Of a DNA stretch of 57,378 nt, positions 43,027-52,878 are shown in pieces. This stretch comes from Idiomarina aquatica (GTDB lineage: Bacteria > Pseudomonadota > Gammaproteobacteria > Enterobacterales > Alteromonadaceae), in contig NZ_SNXI01000017.1 of assembly GCF_004362895.1 (NCBI RefSeq), positions 1-57,378 on the forward strand, in the 5' to 3' direction. A model generated the notes under the pieces. That model did no database searches and was not told the DNA's origin. It saw only the letters and a list, made by a program, of their open reading frames with translations. The first letter of the stretch is position 1. Every line of letters starts with the position of its first letter. Made by a program: the position numbers and the translations under genes.

Positions 43027-44016
43027 ATGGATAAATCATTAAAAGTTGCCTTATCGTTACTCGGCGCTTCTGTTGCCGGATTAGCTGTTGCGGCGGTTCA
43101 AGATCCCGGTGAAGTAAAATTACCTGAATATAAAGAAGGCGCTTATGTTCACGATGCCCCGACGCTAACTGACATTAAGACGGATCCTGATTTACACCCG
43201 GAGCTGCGCCAAGTGATCCTCAAAGGTCGTGACATGTTCATGAACACCCAGAAATATCGCGGCGAATATGTCTTTAACGACATGAGTTGTAAGTCGTGTC
43301 ATATGGGTGAAGGGCGTATGCCATGGGCTGCACCGGTGTGGCCTGCAGCGACGACCCTACCAGACTTTCGTGGTAAGAATAAGCACGTTAACTCACTAGA
43401 AGAGCGCATTGCCGGTTGTTTTGCTTATTCTATGAACGGTAAGCCGCCGGAATATGGCAGCGATGACATGTTAGCGTTAGTGGCTTATCACACCTATATG
43501 GCCAAAGGCGCTAAGGTGTACGACAAAAATATTGCTGCACGAGGCTTTAACCACTTAGGTAAGCAGATGCCTGAGGACATTAGTTATGACGCTGGGCAAC
43601 AGGTTTATACGGACAACTGTGCGGTATGCCACGGTGATAATGGCGAAGGAAAACGCGTTGATGGTGAGGTTGTTTTCCCCGCGTTGTGGGGCGATAACTC
43701 CTACAACTGGGGCGCTGGAATTACCCGTATCTTTACCGCGGCATCTTTTATTCAAAACAATATGCCGTTAGGCCAACCCGGTCGCTTATCGGATAAAGAG
43801 GCTTGGGACGTCGCTTATTTTATTAATGCGCACGAACGCCCTCAAGATCCGCGTTACACTGGCGATATAGAAGAGACACGCAAAAAGCATAATAACTTTT
43901 ATCAGTGGTCGTTATACGGACAGGAAATTAACGGCAAAGTGCTGGGTGATCATAACAACACCGGCGAAAAACCGTTTCTTAAACCGGATAACTTAAAACC
44001 ACGGACATTTGACTAA
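43027..44016 (+). CDS. tsdA: Thiosulfate dehydrogenase
   Basis: A 329-residue dihaem enzyme that joins two thiosulfates to tetrathionate in the periplasm. The haem sites are CKSCH at 88-92 and CAVCH at 198-202. The conserved ERIAGCFAYSMNG segment (Cys131) matches the cysteine that ligates the active-site haem 1 in TsdA, and NNMPLGQPG supplies a likely Met ligand for haem 2. Signal peptide at the N-terminus. It follows tsdB by 11 bp. The pair lets the cell draw electrons from thiosulfate as a supplementary energy source. Confidence 0.85.
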   Translation: MDKSLKVALSLLGASVAGLAVAAVQDPGEVKLPEYKEGAYVHDAPTLTDIKTDPDLHPELRQVILKGRDMFMNTQKYRGEYVFNDMSCKSCHMGEGRMPWAAPVWPAATTLPDFRGKNKHVNSLEERIAGCFAYSMNGKPPEYGSDDMLALVAYHTYMAKGAKVYDKNIAARGFNHLGKQMPEDISYDAGQQVYTDNCAVCHGDNGEGKRVDGEVVFPALWGDNSYNWGAGITRIFTAASFIQNNMPLGQPGRLSDKEAWDVAYFINAHERPQDPRYTGDIEETRKKHNNFYQWSLYGQEINGKVLGDHNNTGEKPFLKPDNLKPRTFD

Positions 44017-44060
44017 ATCGCGTTTAGCGCGAGTTTAGCCCCTAAACAAGGAGGTATTGA

Positions 44061-45683
44061 GTGTTCTTATCATCCGTTAAAGGCCGTATGCTCAGCGCTA
44101 TCGTATTGACGGTGGTGCTGATTATTCTAGCCTTGGGTTTTACCCTAAATGGTGTGCGTAGCGTTAACCAGGATTTTGAGCAGTACTTACAGGTTAACCA
44201 GGCGCGTATGGATGCACTCAATACCATGTATGGCGAGGGGTTACTGGGTGGCGTTGCCTCACGTAACAAAATCTTTAACCCCGAGCTGGAATTACCTGCC
44301 AAAGTGGTCGAAAGGACCAATAAATTATTTACCGAATCGCTAAGCTTTATTCGCTCGACCGATGACCAAGTGCATTTGAATAACGACCAGGCCTTGACCA
44401 TGATCGAGCGCAACTGGGGTATTGTTATCGATGCCCGGCGCCGAGTATTACAACTGGCCGAGGCTGGCGAACAACAAGCTGCCGGCCGTTTATTAGCTAC
44501 CGAAGAGAACCCCGCCTGGCGCGAAATTCGCATTGCCGTTGATGAAATAATGCAAAAAGAGCAGGCATTAACAGAGCAAGTGCAGGAGCAGGCGCAAACA
44601 CAGGTTAACACCACCTATGCCACTGGCTTGATTATTGGGTTATTGGCTATCTTGGCTATCGTAGCGGTCAATTACTTTATTATCGGTTCGGTGTTGCGAC
44701 GCATTCAGGCCACTCGCGAGCACCTGCAGGAGCTGTCTGCCGGCGAAGGCGATTTAACCAAACGCCTGGAAGCGGATGGCAACGACGAAATCAGTGACAT
44801 GGCGGTGAGTGTTAATCGTTTTATCGAGAAAGTGCATGCTATTGTCAGCGAAGTTCGTGACTCAACTTTGCAAGTCGCCTCCGCTGCTGAAGAAGTCGCT
44901 GCGGTGTCGCACGAATCATCACGCGCTATTCACACGCAACGCAGCGAAACCGAGCAAGTCGCCACAGCCATGAACGAAATGACGGCAACGGTGCAGAACG
45001 TTGCTGAAAGTGCACTGGATGCTTCCTCTGCCGCGAACGAAGCGGATGAAGAGGCTAAACGTGGCGAGCGGATCGTTGAAGAAACTCAAACCACGATTAA
45101 ATCCTTGGCCGAACGGGTCGAAAATGCCGTATCGTCGATGGAGGATGTTAATTCCAACAGCGAGCGCATTAGCGGTATTTTAGAGGTGATTAACGGCATT
45201 GCCGAGCAGACCAACTTGTTGGCGCTTAACGCAGCTATAGAGGCGGCCAGAGCCGGCGAACAAGGTCGTGGTTTTTCTGTTGTCGCCGACGAAGTACGCA
45301 ACCTGGCCCATCGCACTCAAACCGCGACCCAGGAAGTGTCTGACATGATTGAGTCATTGCGCAGCGCAACCGGCCGCGCTACCAATATTATGACCGAAAG
45401 TCATGCGCAGACCGACGAAACGGTTAGTGCCGCACGCCAGGCACAAGAAGCATTACAGGTCATTGCCACCGCGGTTTCGCGCATTAACGACATGAATACC
45501 AGCATTGCTAATGCAGCCGAAGAGCAGTCGGTGGTGGCTGACGAAATTAACCAAAATGTTAACCGTATCAACGATGCCAGCGAACAAATTACCGCGGGCT
45601 CAGAGCAGACCGATACGGCAACCGCTGAATTAGCCCGACTGGCTGAACAGCTGCAATCTCAGGTTAATCAGTTTAAGTTGTAA
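44061..45683 (+). CDS. Methyl-accepting chemotaxis protein
   Basis: A 540-residue chemoreceptor. The first transmembrane helix is at ~10-30, a periplasmic helical sensor domain at ~30-190, the second transmembrane helix at ~192-215, then HAMP (~215-268) and the signalling domain with the hairpin tip [35 protein letters not shown]. The start is GTG at 44061 after AAGGAGG. The sensor is of the four-helix type; the ligand is unknown. It lies 44 bp after tsdA and could be read in the same transcript, perhaps linking taxis to the redox substrate (inference). Confidence 0.9.
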   Translation: MFLSSVKGRMLSAIVLTVVLIILALGFTLNGVRSVNQDFEQYLQVNQARMDALNTMYGEGLLGGVASRNKIFNPELELPAKVVERTNKLFTESLSFIRSTDDQVHLNNDQALTMIERNWGIVIDARRRVLQLAEAGEQQAAGRLLATEENPAWREIRIAVDEIMQKEQALTEQVQEQAQTQVNTTYATGLIIGLLAILAIVAVNYFIIGSVLRRIQATREHLQELSAGEGDLTKRLEADGNDEISDMAVSVNRFIEKVHAIVSEVRDSTLQVASAAEEVAAVSHESSRAIHTQRSETEQVATAMNEMTATVQNVAESALDASSAANEADEEAKRGERIVEETQTTIKSLAERVENAVSSMEDVNSNSERISGILEVINGIAEQTNLLALNAAIEAARAGEQGRGFSVVADEVRNLAHRTQTATQEVSDMIESLRSATGRATNIMTESHAQTDETVSAARQAQEALQVIATAVSRINDMNTSIANAAEEQSVVADEINQNVNRINDASEQITAGSEQTDTATAELARLAEQLQSQVNQFKL

Positions 45684-45684
45684 G

Positions 45685-46542
45685 TTAGGGCTCAACGCTC
45701 CCGTCAAGGCTGTGTAAAAACGCTTGCAGTTGAGTGAGCTCTTCTCGGCTTAGGTTAAGTTCGTTAATTAATGGCGATAGTTTGGCGTAAGGTATGCCAC
45801 TATCGTCATTAGGATCCGGCGCATTTTGCCACCAACCATCGTTATACAGGTTTAACAGCGCCTCCAGACTGCGGGCAAAGCCGTTGTGTAAATACGGTGC
45901 CGTCGCGCTTACCCCGCGCAACCCGGGGGTACGAAAAGCGCCGACGTGCTCAGGCTTGGCGGTTACCGCATAACGCCCTTTAAAGTTGCCCTGGTGATGA
46001 AAGCTAGAACCTAAATGATGAAAGTCATTATCGGTGAGTAGCGCGCCATGGTGGCAATTCATACACTGCCCTTTAGTGCGAAATACATGCAAACCTTTAA
46101 TTTCTGGTGCGGTTAAGGCTGTGCGATCGCCCCGCATAAACTGATCAAAGCGCGTGTCGGTTAGGGTGATGGTGCGCATATAGTTTGCTATCGCGGTCGC
46201 TATTCGGCCGGCATTGATTTGCGTGTCGCCAAAAGCCGCCTCAAACTGAGCGCTATAGTTACTGTTATTTTGTATGCGTTCGACCGCCGCAGGTATGTTG
46301 GCCGCCATTTCGATGGGGCTTTGCCAGGTTTGTATCACCTGCGCTTCGAGTGACTCTGCACGACCATCCCAGAATAGCTCTGATAAAAACGCCACGTTAA
46401 TGATGCTGGGGGTGTTGAGATCGTGTTGTTGCTGTTGATGCCCGATGGCCTTGCGCTTGCCATCGGCCCAGCGCTGCTCGGGATCATGGCAGCTGGCACA
46501 GGAAATTTGCTGCGACTTAGACAGCAGCGGCTCAAAAAACAA
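45685..46542 (-). CDS. Dihaem cytochrome c peroxidase domain without own start
   Basis: The dihaem c-type domain of the MauG/cytochrome c peroxidase family: CASCH early (haem 1) and CMNCHHGAL in the middle (haem 2), with the conserved HNGFARSLEALLNLYNDG region. The earliest start codon in this frame is TTG at 46542, inside the conserved ELGKALFFEPLLS stretch, and the frame is clearly protein-like further up (NRAQRELGK) with no ATG, GTG or TTG before a stop. There is no signal peptide, although haem attachment occurs in the periplasm. The missing part (WPA...LAALP, typical of this family's N-terminus) is in the upstream gene in the other frame. It therefore seems to be made by -1 frameshifting from 46578 (fused product ~586 residues), or the sequence has an indel in the A-run. 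Confidence 0.75.
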   Translation of the reverse strand: MFFEPLLSKSQQISCASCHDPEQRWADGKRKAIGHQQQQHDLNTPSIINVAFLSELFWDGRAESLEAQVIQTWQSPIEMAANIPAAVERIQNNSNYSAQFEAAFGDTQINAGRIATAIANYMRTITLTDTRFDQFMRGDRTALTAPEIKGLHVFRTKGQCMNCHHGALLTDNDFHHLGSSFHHQGNFKGRYAVTAKPEHVGAFRTPGLRGVSATAPYLHNGFARSLEALLNLYNDGWWQNAPDPNDDSGIPYAKLSPLINELNLSREELTQLQAFLHSLDGSVEP

Positions 46543-46548
46543 CGCTTT

Positions 46549-46597
46549 ACCGAGCTCACGCTGAGCTCGGTTTACGACTTTTTTGCGTGGGCTTCCT
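46549..46597 (-). promoter_or_regulatory. Putative programmed -1 frameshift signal
   Basis: Minus strand, 5' to 3': a Shine-Dalgarno-like AGGAAG (46592-46597), a 7-base spacer, slippery A AAA AAG (46578-46584) in the correct phase (GCA AAA AAG), two codons later the zero-frame stop TAA (46572-46574), then six bases after the slippery site a 9-bp perfect stem ACCGAGCTC / GAGCTCGGT with a 5-base loop (46549-46571). This is the same set of parts, in the same order, as the known dnaX frameshift signal. The -1 frame enters the peroxidase domain at once. Confidence 0.65.
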
Positions 46598-47444
46598 GTT
46601 GTCGTGGTAAGGCTGCCAACGGCGTCGCCGTTACATTACTGTCAACCATTGCCGCAGGCCACTGCGATTGAGGTCCCCGATAGATTTGTACCAACGGGTC
46701 CTGTTCCGACTCCCAGCGCTGTTGCGGGTACGACGGTAACGGCAAAGGCTGATTGGGGTTTGCGATGCCCTGCTCGATGGCGGTGACGATATCGCTATGC
46801 ACTTGATTGCGAAATTTAGCTACGGCCATCCATTTATCGATAAACGCTTGCGGTGGCTGTTTGGCGCCGGAGTCTTTATAAGCTTTTAAATGCGGAGCAA
46901 CCCAGTCGTAACCGGCTTTTACGCGTTGCGCTTGACGCTGGCTGAAGTCGTTAAGTTGTTGTTGCTGTGCCTGGCTTAACTGGCTTTTATCAACGCTCTG
47001 GTAGGACTGCTCGATAAAATACTGGGTGAATTCCTCGGTAGAGTGCTTTGACGCATTGGTCCAGTGTTGCCAATCGCCAAAATTATCAATTGCACCTGTT
47101 TCCGCATCGATAATGATTACCGTAGGTGTGCCGTAATACATAGGTTCATCATAAGCTTTTACGATATCGTACCCGCGTTCAAAGTAGCCGACGTCTATCG
47201 GCTGAACTTGGTAGTTTTGCTGTAGTTTTTGACTAAATTCAGATTGATTAAACTGTTGCAGCAAGGCGATGCTGTCACCACACCAATTAGCACCTAACAC
47301 CAGCATCAGGTCTTTACCTTCTGCCGCGGCTTGCTGCTGCCATTGTTTTAGCTGCTGCGGGTCTGGGTTTTGACCGTCAAACTGCCACTCTTGTGCTAGT
47401 GCTGATGTACATACTAATGCGACTACGACCAATAAATACTTCAT
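46572..47444 (-). CDS. Exported thioredoxin-like protein with peroxidase linker
   Basis: A 290-residue exported protein. The signal peptide ends at ALAQ. A thioredoxin-like fold follows (LMLVLGANWCGDSIALLQQFN; a single Cys instead of CxxC, and the cis-Pro segment GTPTVIII). A helical middle part comes next. The C-terminal ~40 residues (WPAAMVDSNVTATPLAALPR) look like the usual N-terminal lead of dihaem peroxidases rather than a thioredoxin end. It stops just before the peroxidase frame, at the slippery A-run. It is probably the zero-frame product of a frameshifted gene; the -1 product would join it to the peroxidase domain. Confidence 0.8.
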   Translation of the reverse strand: MKYLLVVVALVCTSALAQEWQFDGQNPDPQQLKQWQQQAAAEGKDLMLVLGANWCGDSIALLQQFNQSEFSQKLQQNYQVQPIDVGYFERGYDIVKAYDEPMYYGTPTVIIIDAETGAIDNFGDWQHWTNASKHSTEEFTQYFIEQSYQSVDKSQLSQAQQQQLNDFSQRQAQRVKAGYDWVAPHLKAYKDSGAKQPPQAFIDKWMAVAKFRNQVHSDIVTAIEQGIANPNQPLPLPSYPQQRWESEQDPLVQIYRGPQSQWPAAMVDSNVTATPLAALPRQQEAHAKKS

Positions 47445-47575
47445 GCTTGCGCCTTACCACCTAATACTTTGTGTAAAAATATACCGTACTTTACGAATGA
47501 TTTATATCATGATTATTAAAGCGTTTTTCTCTGTGGCCTCTGCGCTCTCTGTGTTTCAGTGTTTTGGTTTTTTGG

Positions 47576-48469
47576 TCAGCGGTTTTTGCAAAGCGCGACC
47601 AGCCAGTCACCGAGGGCTTGCAGACCGGGTGATTTCGGCGTTGATGCGGGGTACACAAAATAAAAGCTGTCGTCGGTGCGAATGCCGTGAAACGGTAACT
47701 CGAACAGGCTTTCGGCACGTTCTTGCTCGGTCGTCATGAACTCGTTAAGTAAGGCAATGCCCTGGCCGTATTTGGCGGCTTCGGCAGCCAGTAACAAATG
47801 ACTAAAATGATGCACTTTCGCGTCAGTTGGCAGCACAATACCGGCTTTTTCGAACCAACGCTGCCAGTCTGTTCCCGGCTGACCGCTGGCAAACGCAGAA
47901 ATCGCCGATAACAACGGAAACCGCCTCAGATCGGCCACGTCTGATAAGCGACTGGCCTCGTTCCAAAGGGCTTTTGAGCAATAAGGTTTTAGCGTTTCGT
48001 CATATAAATGATAGCGCACAAAACCTGCGCCGGGCGGCATCGTGGTAATAAAGCAGTCGGCCCACTGGCTATCGAAATGGCCGTCTTTGGTCAGCATTTG
48101 CAGCGTCAGTTCGACATTGGGATAACGCTCGCGAAAGTCATCCAGTGCCGGGATCAACCATTTGACTGCCAGTGACCCGTGTACAGCCAAACGCACCTGG
48201 CGTGAATCATCCTGCTGGAAATTGCGGGTGGCGTGTTCGATGCTATTGATGGCGCTAGCCACTTCGTTAAAATAACTTTCGCCAACCGCTGACAACAAGG
48301 TTTGTCGGCCGCGCCGCACAAACAGATCCGCACCTAGCAGCTCTTCTAGTAAGCGAACCTGGTGACTTACCGCACTTTGTGAAACAAACAGCCGTTCTGC
48401 CGCTTTCGAAAAACTTTCGCAACGGGCGACTTCGACAAAGTAATGAATGGCTCTAAACGGCAAACTCAT
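47576..48469 (-). CDS. LysR-family transcriptional regulator
   Basis: A 297-residue LysR-type regulator with an N-terminal winged helix (SFSKAAERLFVSQSAVSHQVRLLEELLGADLF, residues ~18-50) and a substrate-binding domain resembling the GcvA/AmpR group. It is divergent from a DMT-family exporter gene with ~105 bp between, the usual layout for a regulator controlling its neighbour. Upstream of it toward 47445 there is a short repetitive CTCTGTG-rich stretch of the kind found between genes in many genomes. Confidence 0.85.
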   Translation of the reverse strand: MSLPFRAIHYFVEVARCESFSKAAERLFVSQSAVSHQVRLLEELLGADLFVRRGRQTLLSAVGESYFNEVASAINSIEHATRNFQQDDSRQVRLAVHGSLAVKWLIPALDDFRERYPNVELTLQMLTKDGHFDSQWADCFITTMPPGAGFVRYHLYDETLKPYCSKALWNEASRLSDVADLRRFPLLSAISAFASGQPGTDWQRWFEKAGIVLPTDAKVHHFSHLLLAAEAAKYGQGIALLNEFMTTEQERAESLFELPFHGIRTDDSFYFVYPASTPKSPGLQALGDWLVALCKNR

Positions 48470-48574
48470 TTTATCTAATTACCTCATGATTAAATGATTT
48501 TATATCATTTTATTTAATAACTAGCCTGACCTAAAATGGCCACCAATTCAAGGGTGACTATCAGGGAGGTATCT

Positions 48575-49414
48575 ATGGATCGTTCATTGGTTTGGGCTAT
48601 TTTGTTGTTAGTGCTGGGCAATAACGTGGTGATCCTGTCGGACTCGTTGATTAAGTTACTGGATGGTTTTGAGGCGCCGTTTCAGTTTGTTTTGTATCGT
48701 CAGCTGAGTGCAACGTTGATGTTGCTGCCGGTCATCCTGCTGCTTAAGCGGCCACTGTTGCCGAAGAATTTGCGTTGGCATGCCACTCGGGCACATATTT
48801 TTTTACTGGGCACGGTGTTTATGGTGATTTCGCTGACCACTCTGCCGCTGGCTACGGCTAATGCCATATTTTATGCCGCGCCGGTGATTACCGTCGTGCT
48901 GGCTCGGTTGTTATTTAAAGAGCGCGTGACGATTTTGTCATTGTCTACGGCAGCCCTGGGCATGGTGGGTGTATTAGTTATCGTCAATCCGACCTCGGCC
49001 AATATCTTTGCGCTGGCGGCGCTAGTGGCAGCAACCACACTGGCGTTGAATAATTTACTGATTAAAAAGTTACCAACAGAGCACAGCATTATTGATACGC
49101 TTTATTTAACCAACTTGTTGGGGATACCGACGGCAGCTGCGTTTGCATTGTTCGAGGGCGCTGCATTTAACCCGGATACGTTATTGATTGCGGTTGGATC
49201 GAGTTTATTTGCGATGGTGTATGCGGGCACTTGTGTGTATGCGTATCGGGCGGCTGAGAGTAATAAAGTGACCAGTGCGGAATATACGGGGTTAATTGGC
49301 GCCGTGCTGCTCGGTATGTTGTTTTTTGCCGAACAGCCCGACGCGCGCTTTTACATTGGTAGCATGCTGATTGTCGTGCCGTTGACTTTGCTGACGCTGA
49401 AGTCGCGAGCCTAA
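48575..49414 (+). CDS. EamA/DMT-family transporter
   Basis: A 279-residue inner-membrane protein with ten predicted helices in two EamA repeats (LYRQLSATLMLLPVILLL in repeat 1; TSAEYTGLIGAVLLGMLFFAEQ in repeat 2). It is a drug/metabolite exporter of unknown substrate. I chose the ATG at 48575 because GGGAGG lies just upstream; an earlier in-frame start adds 13 polar residues. Probably regulated by the divergent LysR protein. Confidence 0.85.
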   Translation: MDRSLVWAILLLVLGNNVVILSDSLIKLLDGFEAPFQFVLYRQLSATLMLLPVILLLKRPLLPKNLRWHATRAHIFLLGTVFMVISLTTLPLATANAIFYAAPVITVVLARLLFKERVTILSLSTAALGMVGVLVIVNPTSANIFALAALVAATTLALNNLLIKKLPTEHSIIDTLYLTNLLGIPTAAAFALFEGAAFNPDTLLIAVGSSLFAMVYAGTCVYAYRAAESNKVTSAEYTGLIGAVLLGMLFFAEQPDARFYIGSMLIVVPLTLLTLKSRA

Positions 49415-49440
49415 CGTGCGTCGGGACGCACGCTACGGGG
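49413..49440. repeat. REP-like palindrome beside eda
   Basis: AACGTGCGTC-g-GGACGCACGCTACG lies between the transporter stop and the eda stop (49443). It shares the GCTACG end with the other repeats. Confidence 0.65.
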
Positions 49441-49442
49441 GC

Positions 49443-49991
49443 TCAAATGATCCAGCTACCGCCGACGCAGGCGACGTTGGGCAGTGCCAGGTAGTCTTTG
49501 TAGTTGGACTCGTTGATGCCGCCGGTCGGGCAAAAGGTGATATCGGCTAATGGTGCGCTAATGGCTTTGAGTAGTTTAACGCCGCCAACAGCTTCGGCCG
49601 GGAACAGTTTGAATTCAGTATAACCATACTGCATGCCATTCATAGCCTCAGAAACCGTCGCAACCCCCGGAATTAATGGGATATCCGACTCGGCCCCGGC
49701 TTTTAATAAATCATCCGTAGCACCCGGGCTAATCGCAAATTGTGCGCCGGCAGCGATGACTGACTGCAGCTGTTCGTCGTTAAGCACAGTGCCAGCACCG
49801 ACCAGTGCATGTGGCAGTTCACGGCGCATTTCTTCAATCGCATGAATGGCGGCAGAAGTGCGCAACGTCACCTCTAATACTTCAAAGCCTTGCTTATAAA
49901 GCTTACGGCCCATTTCTACCGCGCTTTCAACGTCGTTGACGGTCATCACCGGGATCACCGTCGCACGTTCAAATATGTCTTTTGCTGTCAT
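49443..49991 (-). CDS. eda: KDPG aldolase, C-terminally shortened
   Basis: 2-keto-3-deoxy-6-phosphogluconate aldolase, splitting KDPG into pyruvate and glyceraldehyde-3-phosphate, the last step of the Entner-Doudoroff pathway. Glu40 (FEVLEVTLRT) and the Schiff-base Lys128 (EFKLFPAEAVGG) are present, as is CPTGGIN. The chain stops at CVGGSWII after 182 residues; the usual enzyme runs another ~20-30 residues (the C-terminal helix after GGSW). A REP palindrome lies directly after the stop, so the end may have been lost by a local rearrangement. Follows glk by 9 bp. Confidence 0.85.
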   Translation of the reverse strand: MTAKDIFERATVIPVMTVNDVESAVEMGRKLYKQGFEVLEVTLRTSAAIHAIEEMRRELPHALVGAGTVLNDEQLQSVIAAGAQFAISPGATDDLLKAGAESDIPLIPGVATVSEAMNGMQYGYTEFKLFPAEAVGGVKLLKAISAPLADITFCPTGGINESNYKDYLALPNVACVGGSWII

Positions 49992-50000
49992 TATTAATTC

Positions 50001-51017
50001 CTAAGCGGTTTGCTTGCGCTGTGCACGATGCTGCAAGCGCTGTTTTAAATATTGTGCGACCCCACGCATACCCGCGTGTTCGGCGGTTATGACGTAACAG
50101 GGGATAGACTCTGCTAAATTACAGAAGCGCCCTTTTTGCTCGAAGCGCGCACGAAATTCTGAGTTCGCCATCATTGGCAGTAGTTTAGGTACCACGCCAC
50201 CGCCAATATAAACGCCACCGCGGGTATTCAACGTTAACGCCAAATTACCGGCAAAACTGCCTAAGCTGGCAAAAAATTGTTCTACTGCTTCTACCGCAAT
50301 CGCGTCACAGCCGCTTAGAGCACGAGCGCCAATGGTCTTAGCACGCAACGGCGGTACCGGGCGATCATGATAAGCCGCGATGGCCTGGTAAAGGTTTTCG
50401 AGACCGGGGCCCGAGAGCACCCGCTCTGCTGACACTCGGCCCTCAAAGCGATGTGAGAGAAACTCATAAATCGCCCATTCTTTCTCGTTCAGCGGAGCCC
50501 AGTCTGCATGTCCACCCTCACCGGGCAGCGGCATTACGTCGCCATTGGGCAAGGTGATCAGGTGGCCCACGCCTAATCCGGTACCGGCACCCAGTACTGC
50601 TTTGGGCGCATCGTCATGTTTGTGACCGCCGCCGATTTTCTTTTGCTCTTTCTTATCCAATGTAACCAAACTCATTGCCGCAGCAGCGAAATCGTTTAAC
50701 ACGATAAAGCTCTTAAGCCCCAGCGCGCGCTTAGTTCCCTGCACAGAGAACTGCCAGTGATGGTTGGTCATTTGAATAGAGTCAGACTCAGCCGGACAGG
50801 CAATAGCGATGGCGACGTGTTCTAACGGCACATCCTGCTGCTCGCGATACGCAATCATAGCGTCGGTCAGATTCAGGTAGTCCGCACAAGGGAATACCTG
50901 AATACGGTCTAACTCGAAAGTTTCTAAATTAATGCGGCCAAATCGGGCGTTTGTGCCACCGATGTCCGCGACTACCGCGAAACCATCGATAATTGGCGTA
51001 TGTTCGCTACTCACCAT
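50001..51017 (-). CDS. glk: Glucokinase
   Basis: A 338-residue ROK-independent (Glk family) glucokinase that phosphorylates glucose to glucose-6-phosphate. The phosphate-binding loop [12 protein letters not shown] is at the start, and [11 protein letters not shown] and [11 protein letters not shown] with [11 protein letters not shown] follow. I chose ATG 51017, giving an 11-bp overlap with edd; the frame extends to 51110 but those residues lie in edd. Part of the zwf-pgl-edd-glk-eda operon, supplying substrate for Zwf. Confidence 0.9.
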   Translation of the reverse strand: MVSSEHTPIIDGFAVVADIGGTNARFGRINLETFELDRIQVFPCADYLNLTDAMIAYREQQDVPLEHVAIAIACPAESDSIQMTNHHWQFSVQGTKRALGLKSFIVLNDFAAAAMSLVTLDKKEQKKIGGGHKHDDAPKAVLGAGTGLGVGHLITLPNGDVMPLPGEGGHADWAPLNEKEWAIYEFLSHRFEGRVSAERVLSGPGLENLYQAIAAYHDRPVPPLRAKTIGARALSGCDAIAVEAVEQFFASLGSFAGNLALTLNTRGGVYIGGGVVPKLLPMMANSEFRARFEQKGRFCNLAESIPCYVITAEHAGMRGVAQYLKQRLQHRAQRKQTA

Positions 51018-52842
51018 GCTCTTTGTCGTCCTTAAATAACACACTAGCGCCCTGCTCGGCACCACTAAAACTGGCGCGTAGATTACCAAATAATTCACGT
51101 CCCATGCCAAAGTGGCTGTCAGTTAAATCAATTTTTTCTGGTTCGCGCTGTTCAAGCTCGTTGCTATCGACTAACAATTCCAGCTCGCCGGTTAAAAAGT
51201 CGAGCTTAACCATATCGCCGTCTTTAACCTTGGCAATCAAGCCGCCATCGACCGCTTCCGGCGTTACGTGGATAGCTGCAGGCACTTTACCTGAAGCACC
51301 CGACATGCGACCGTCAGTCACCAACGCCACCTTATAACCACGCTTCTGCAATACGCCCAGTGGCGGTGTCAATTTATGCAACTCCGGCATACCTATAGCC
51401 TTGGGGCCCTGATATTTGACCACAACCACACAATCTTTATTTAAGTCGCCAGCGTTAAATGCCGCGTCCAGATCGTTTTGGTCGGTAAATACAACCGCGG
51501 GTGCCGTTATAGGCTCGGCTTGTTCAGGCAATGACGAGGTTTTGATAACAGCACGCCCCAGGTTGCCGCTTAATACTTTTAAACCACCATGGTCGCTAAA
51601 CGGATTACTGACTGGGCGCAGCACGTCCTCGTCCAGTGATTCTTTATTGATCTCAACCCAATTTAACTTACCGTCCTCGCCCAGTTCCGGCTTCTTGGTG
51701 TAGAGATCCAGTCCATGACCAACGACCGTTTCCACGTCGTTATGCAACAGACCCGCATCGCGTAGTTCGCGCGTCAGGAATGCCATGCCACCGGCACGCT
51801 GGAAGTAGTTGATGTCAGCCTGACCATTGGGGTAAACACGCGTCAGCATCGGCGTGACATCTGACAAGGCTTCAAAGTCACTCCAATTGATATCGTATCC
51901 CGCCGCCTTAGCAATGGCGACTAAGTGCATCGTGTGGTTAGTCGAACCACCCGTCGCTAACAAACCGACAATACCGTTTACCAGTGTTTTAGCGGTTACA
52001 ATTTCGCTGATCGGACGGTAATCACTGCCCAAGTCGGTAATACGAGTCACGTGCTGAGCGGCTGCACGGGTCAGTGCTTCGCGCAAGTCGTTACCCGGAT
52101 TAACGAACGAAGCTCCAGGCAAATGCAGGCCCATCAACTCAACCACTAACTGATTGGAGTTAGCCGTGCCATAAAACGTGCAGGTACCAGCCGTGTGATA
52201 CGAGGCCGACTCGGCATCGAGTAGTTCCGCTTTACCAACTTTACCCTCGGCATACAATTCACGAATACGGGCTTTTTCGCTATTGGGAATACCCGATGGC
52301 ATAGGCCCCGCCGGTACGAAGATAAACGGCAAATGACCAAAGCTCAGTGCGGAAATAAGCAATCCCGGTACGATTTTATCGCATATGCCCAACATTAAGC
52401 CGCCATCAAACATGTTGTGCGACAAGCTCACCGCACTGGCCATGGCGATCACATCACGGCTGAGTAGGCTCAGATCCATGCCCGGCTGGCCCTGCGTTAC
52501 GCCGTCGCACATAGCCGGCACGCCGCCCGCTACCTGTGCAACACTGCCTACTTCACGTATCGCCTGTTTAATTTTATCAGGATAATCGTGGTACGGCTGG
52601 TGCGCCGACAACATATCGTTATATGCCGTGACGATACCAATGTTGGCTTTGGTCAGACTGCGCAGCTCTTGTTTGTCGTCTTTACCACAGGCGGCAAAGC
52701 CATGGGCTAAGTTACCGCAAGACAATGCGCCGCGATGCGGCCCTTGTTTGCGGGCTTTTGCCATGCGTGCCAGGTAATCTTTGCGACTGGCCGCGCTGCG
52801 TTTTTCGATACGCTCGGTAACGGCGGCTACTGTTGGATTCAT
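51007..52842 (-). CDS. edd: 6-phosphogluconate dehydratase
   Basis: A 611-residue enzyme of the IlvD/Edd family that dehydrates 6-phosphogluconate to KDPG using an iron-sulfur cluster. Visible cues: [13 protein letters not shown] near 75, [14 protein letters not shown] with the cluster Cys, [12 protein letters not shown] (another cluster Cys) and [23 protein letters not shown] near 515-540. AGGAG lies before the ATG. Third gene of the operon; overlaps glk. Confidence 0.95.
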   Translation of the reverse strand: MNPTVAAVTERIEKRSAASRKDYLARMAKARKQGPHRGALSCGNLAHGFAACGKDDKQELRSLTKANIGIVTAYNDMLSAHQPYHDYPDKIKQAIREVGSVAQVAGGVPAMCDGVTQGQPGMDLSLLSRDVIAMASAVSLSHNMFDGGLMLGICDKIVPGLLISALSFGHLPFIFVPAGPMPSGIPNSEKARIRELYAEGKVGKAELLDAESASYHTAGTCTFYGTANSNQLVVELMGLHLPGASFVNPGNDLREALTRAAAQHVTRITDLGSDYRPISEIVTAKTLVNGIVGLLATGGSTNHTMHLVAIAKAAGYDINWSDFEALSDVTPMLTRVYPNGQADINYFQRAGGMAFLTRELRDAGLLHNDVETVVGHGLDLYTKKPELGEDGKLNWVEINKESLDEDVLRPVSNPFSDHGGLKVLSGNLGRAVIKTSSLPEQAEPITAPAVVFTDQNDLDAAFNAGDLNKDCVVVVKYQGPKAIGMPELHKLTPPLGVLQKRGYKVALVTDGRMSGASGKVPAAIHVTPEAVDGGLIAKVKDGDMVKLDFLTGELELLVDSNELEQREPEKIDLTDSHFGMGRELFGNLRASFSGAEQGASVLFKDDKEHGE

Positions 52843-52878
52843 AATTGCTCCTGATCTTTTTTGGTCGCTTGCGTGCGA

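Noticed and set aside
44042-44614. 190-codon frame antisense to the chemoreceptor
   Set aside because: Serine/threonine-rich composition typical of antisense frames; the receptor frame is certain.
46549-46571. Hairpin read only as a terminator of the thioredoxin-like gene
   Set aside because: The nearest T-run is offset by five or more bases, and the stem encodes conserved peroxidase residues in the -1 frame, so a frameshift stimulator is the better reading; a dual role is not excluded.
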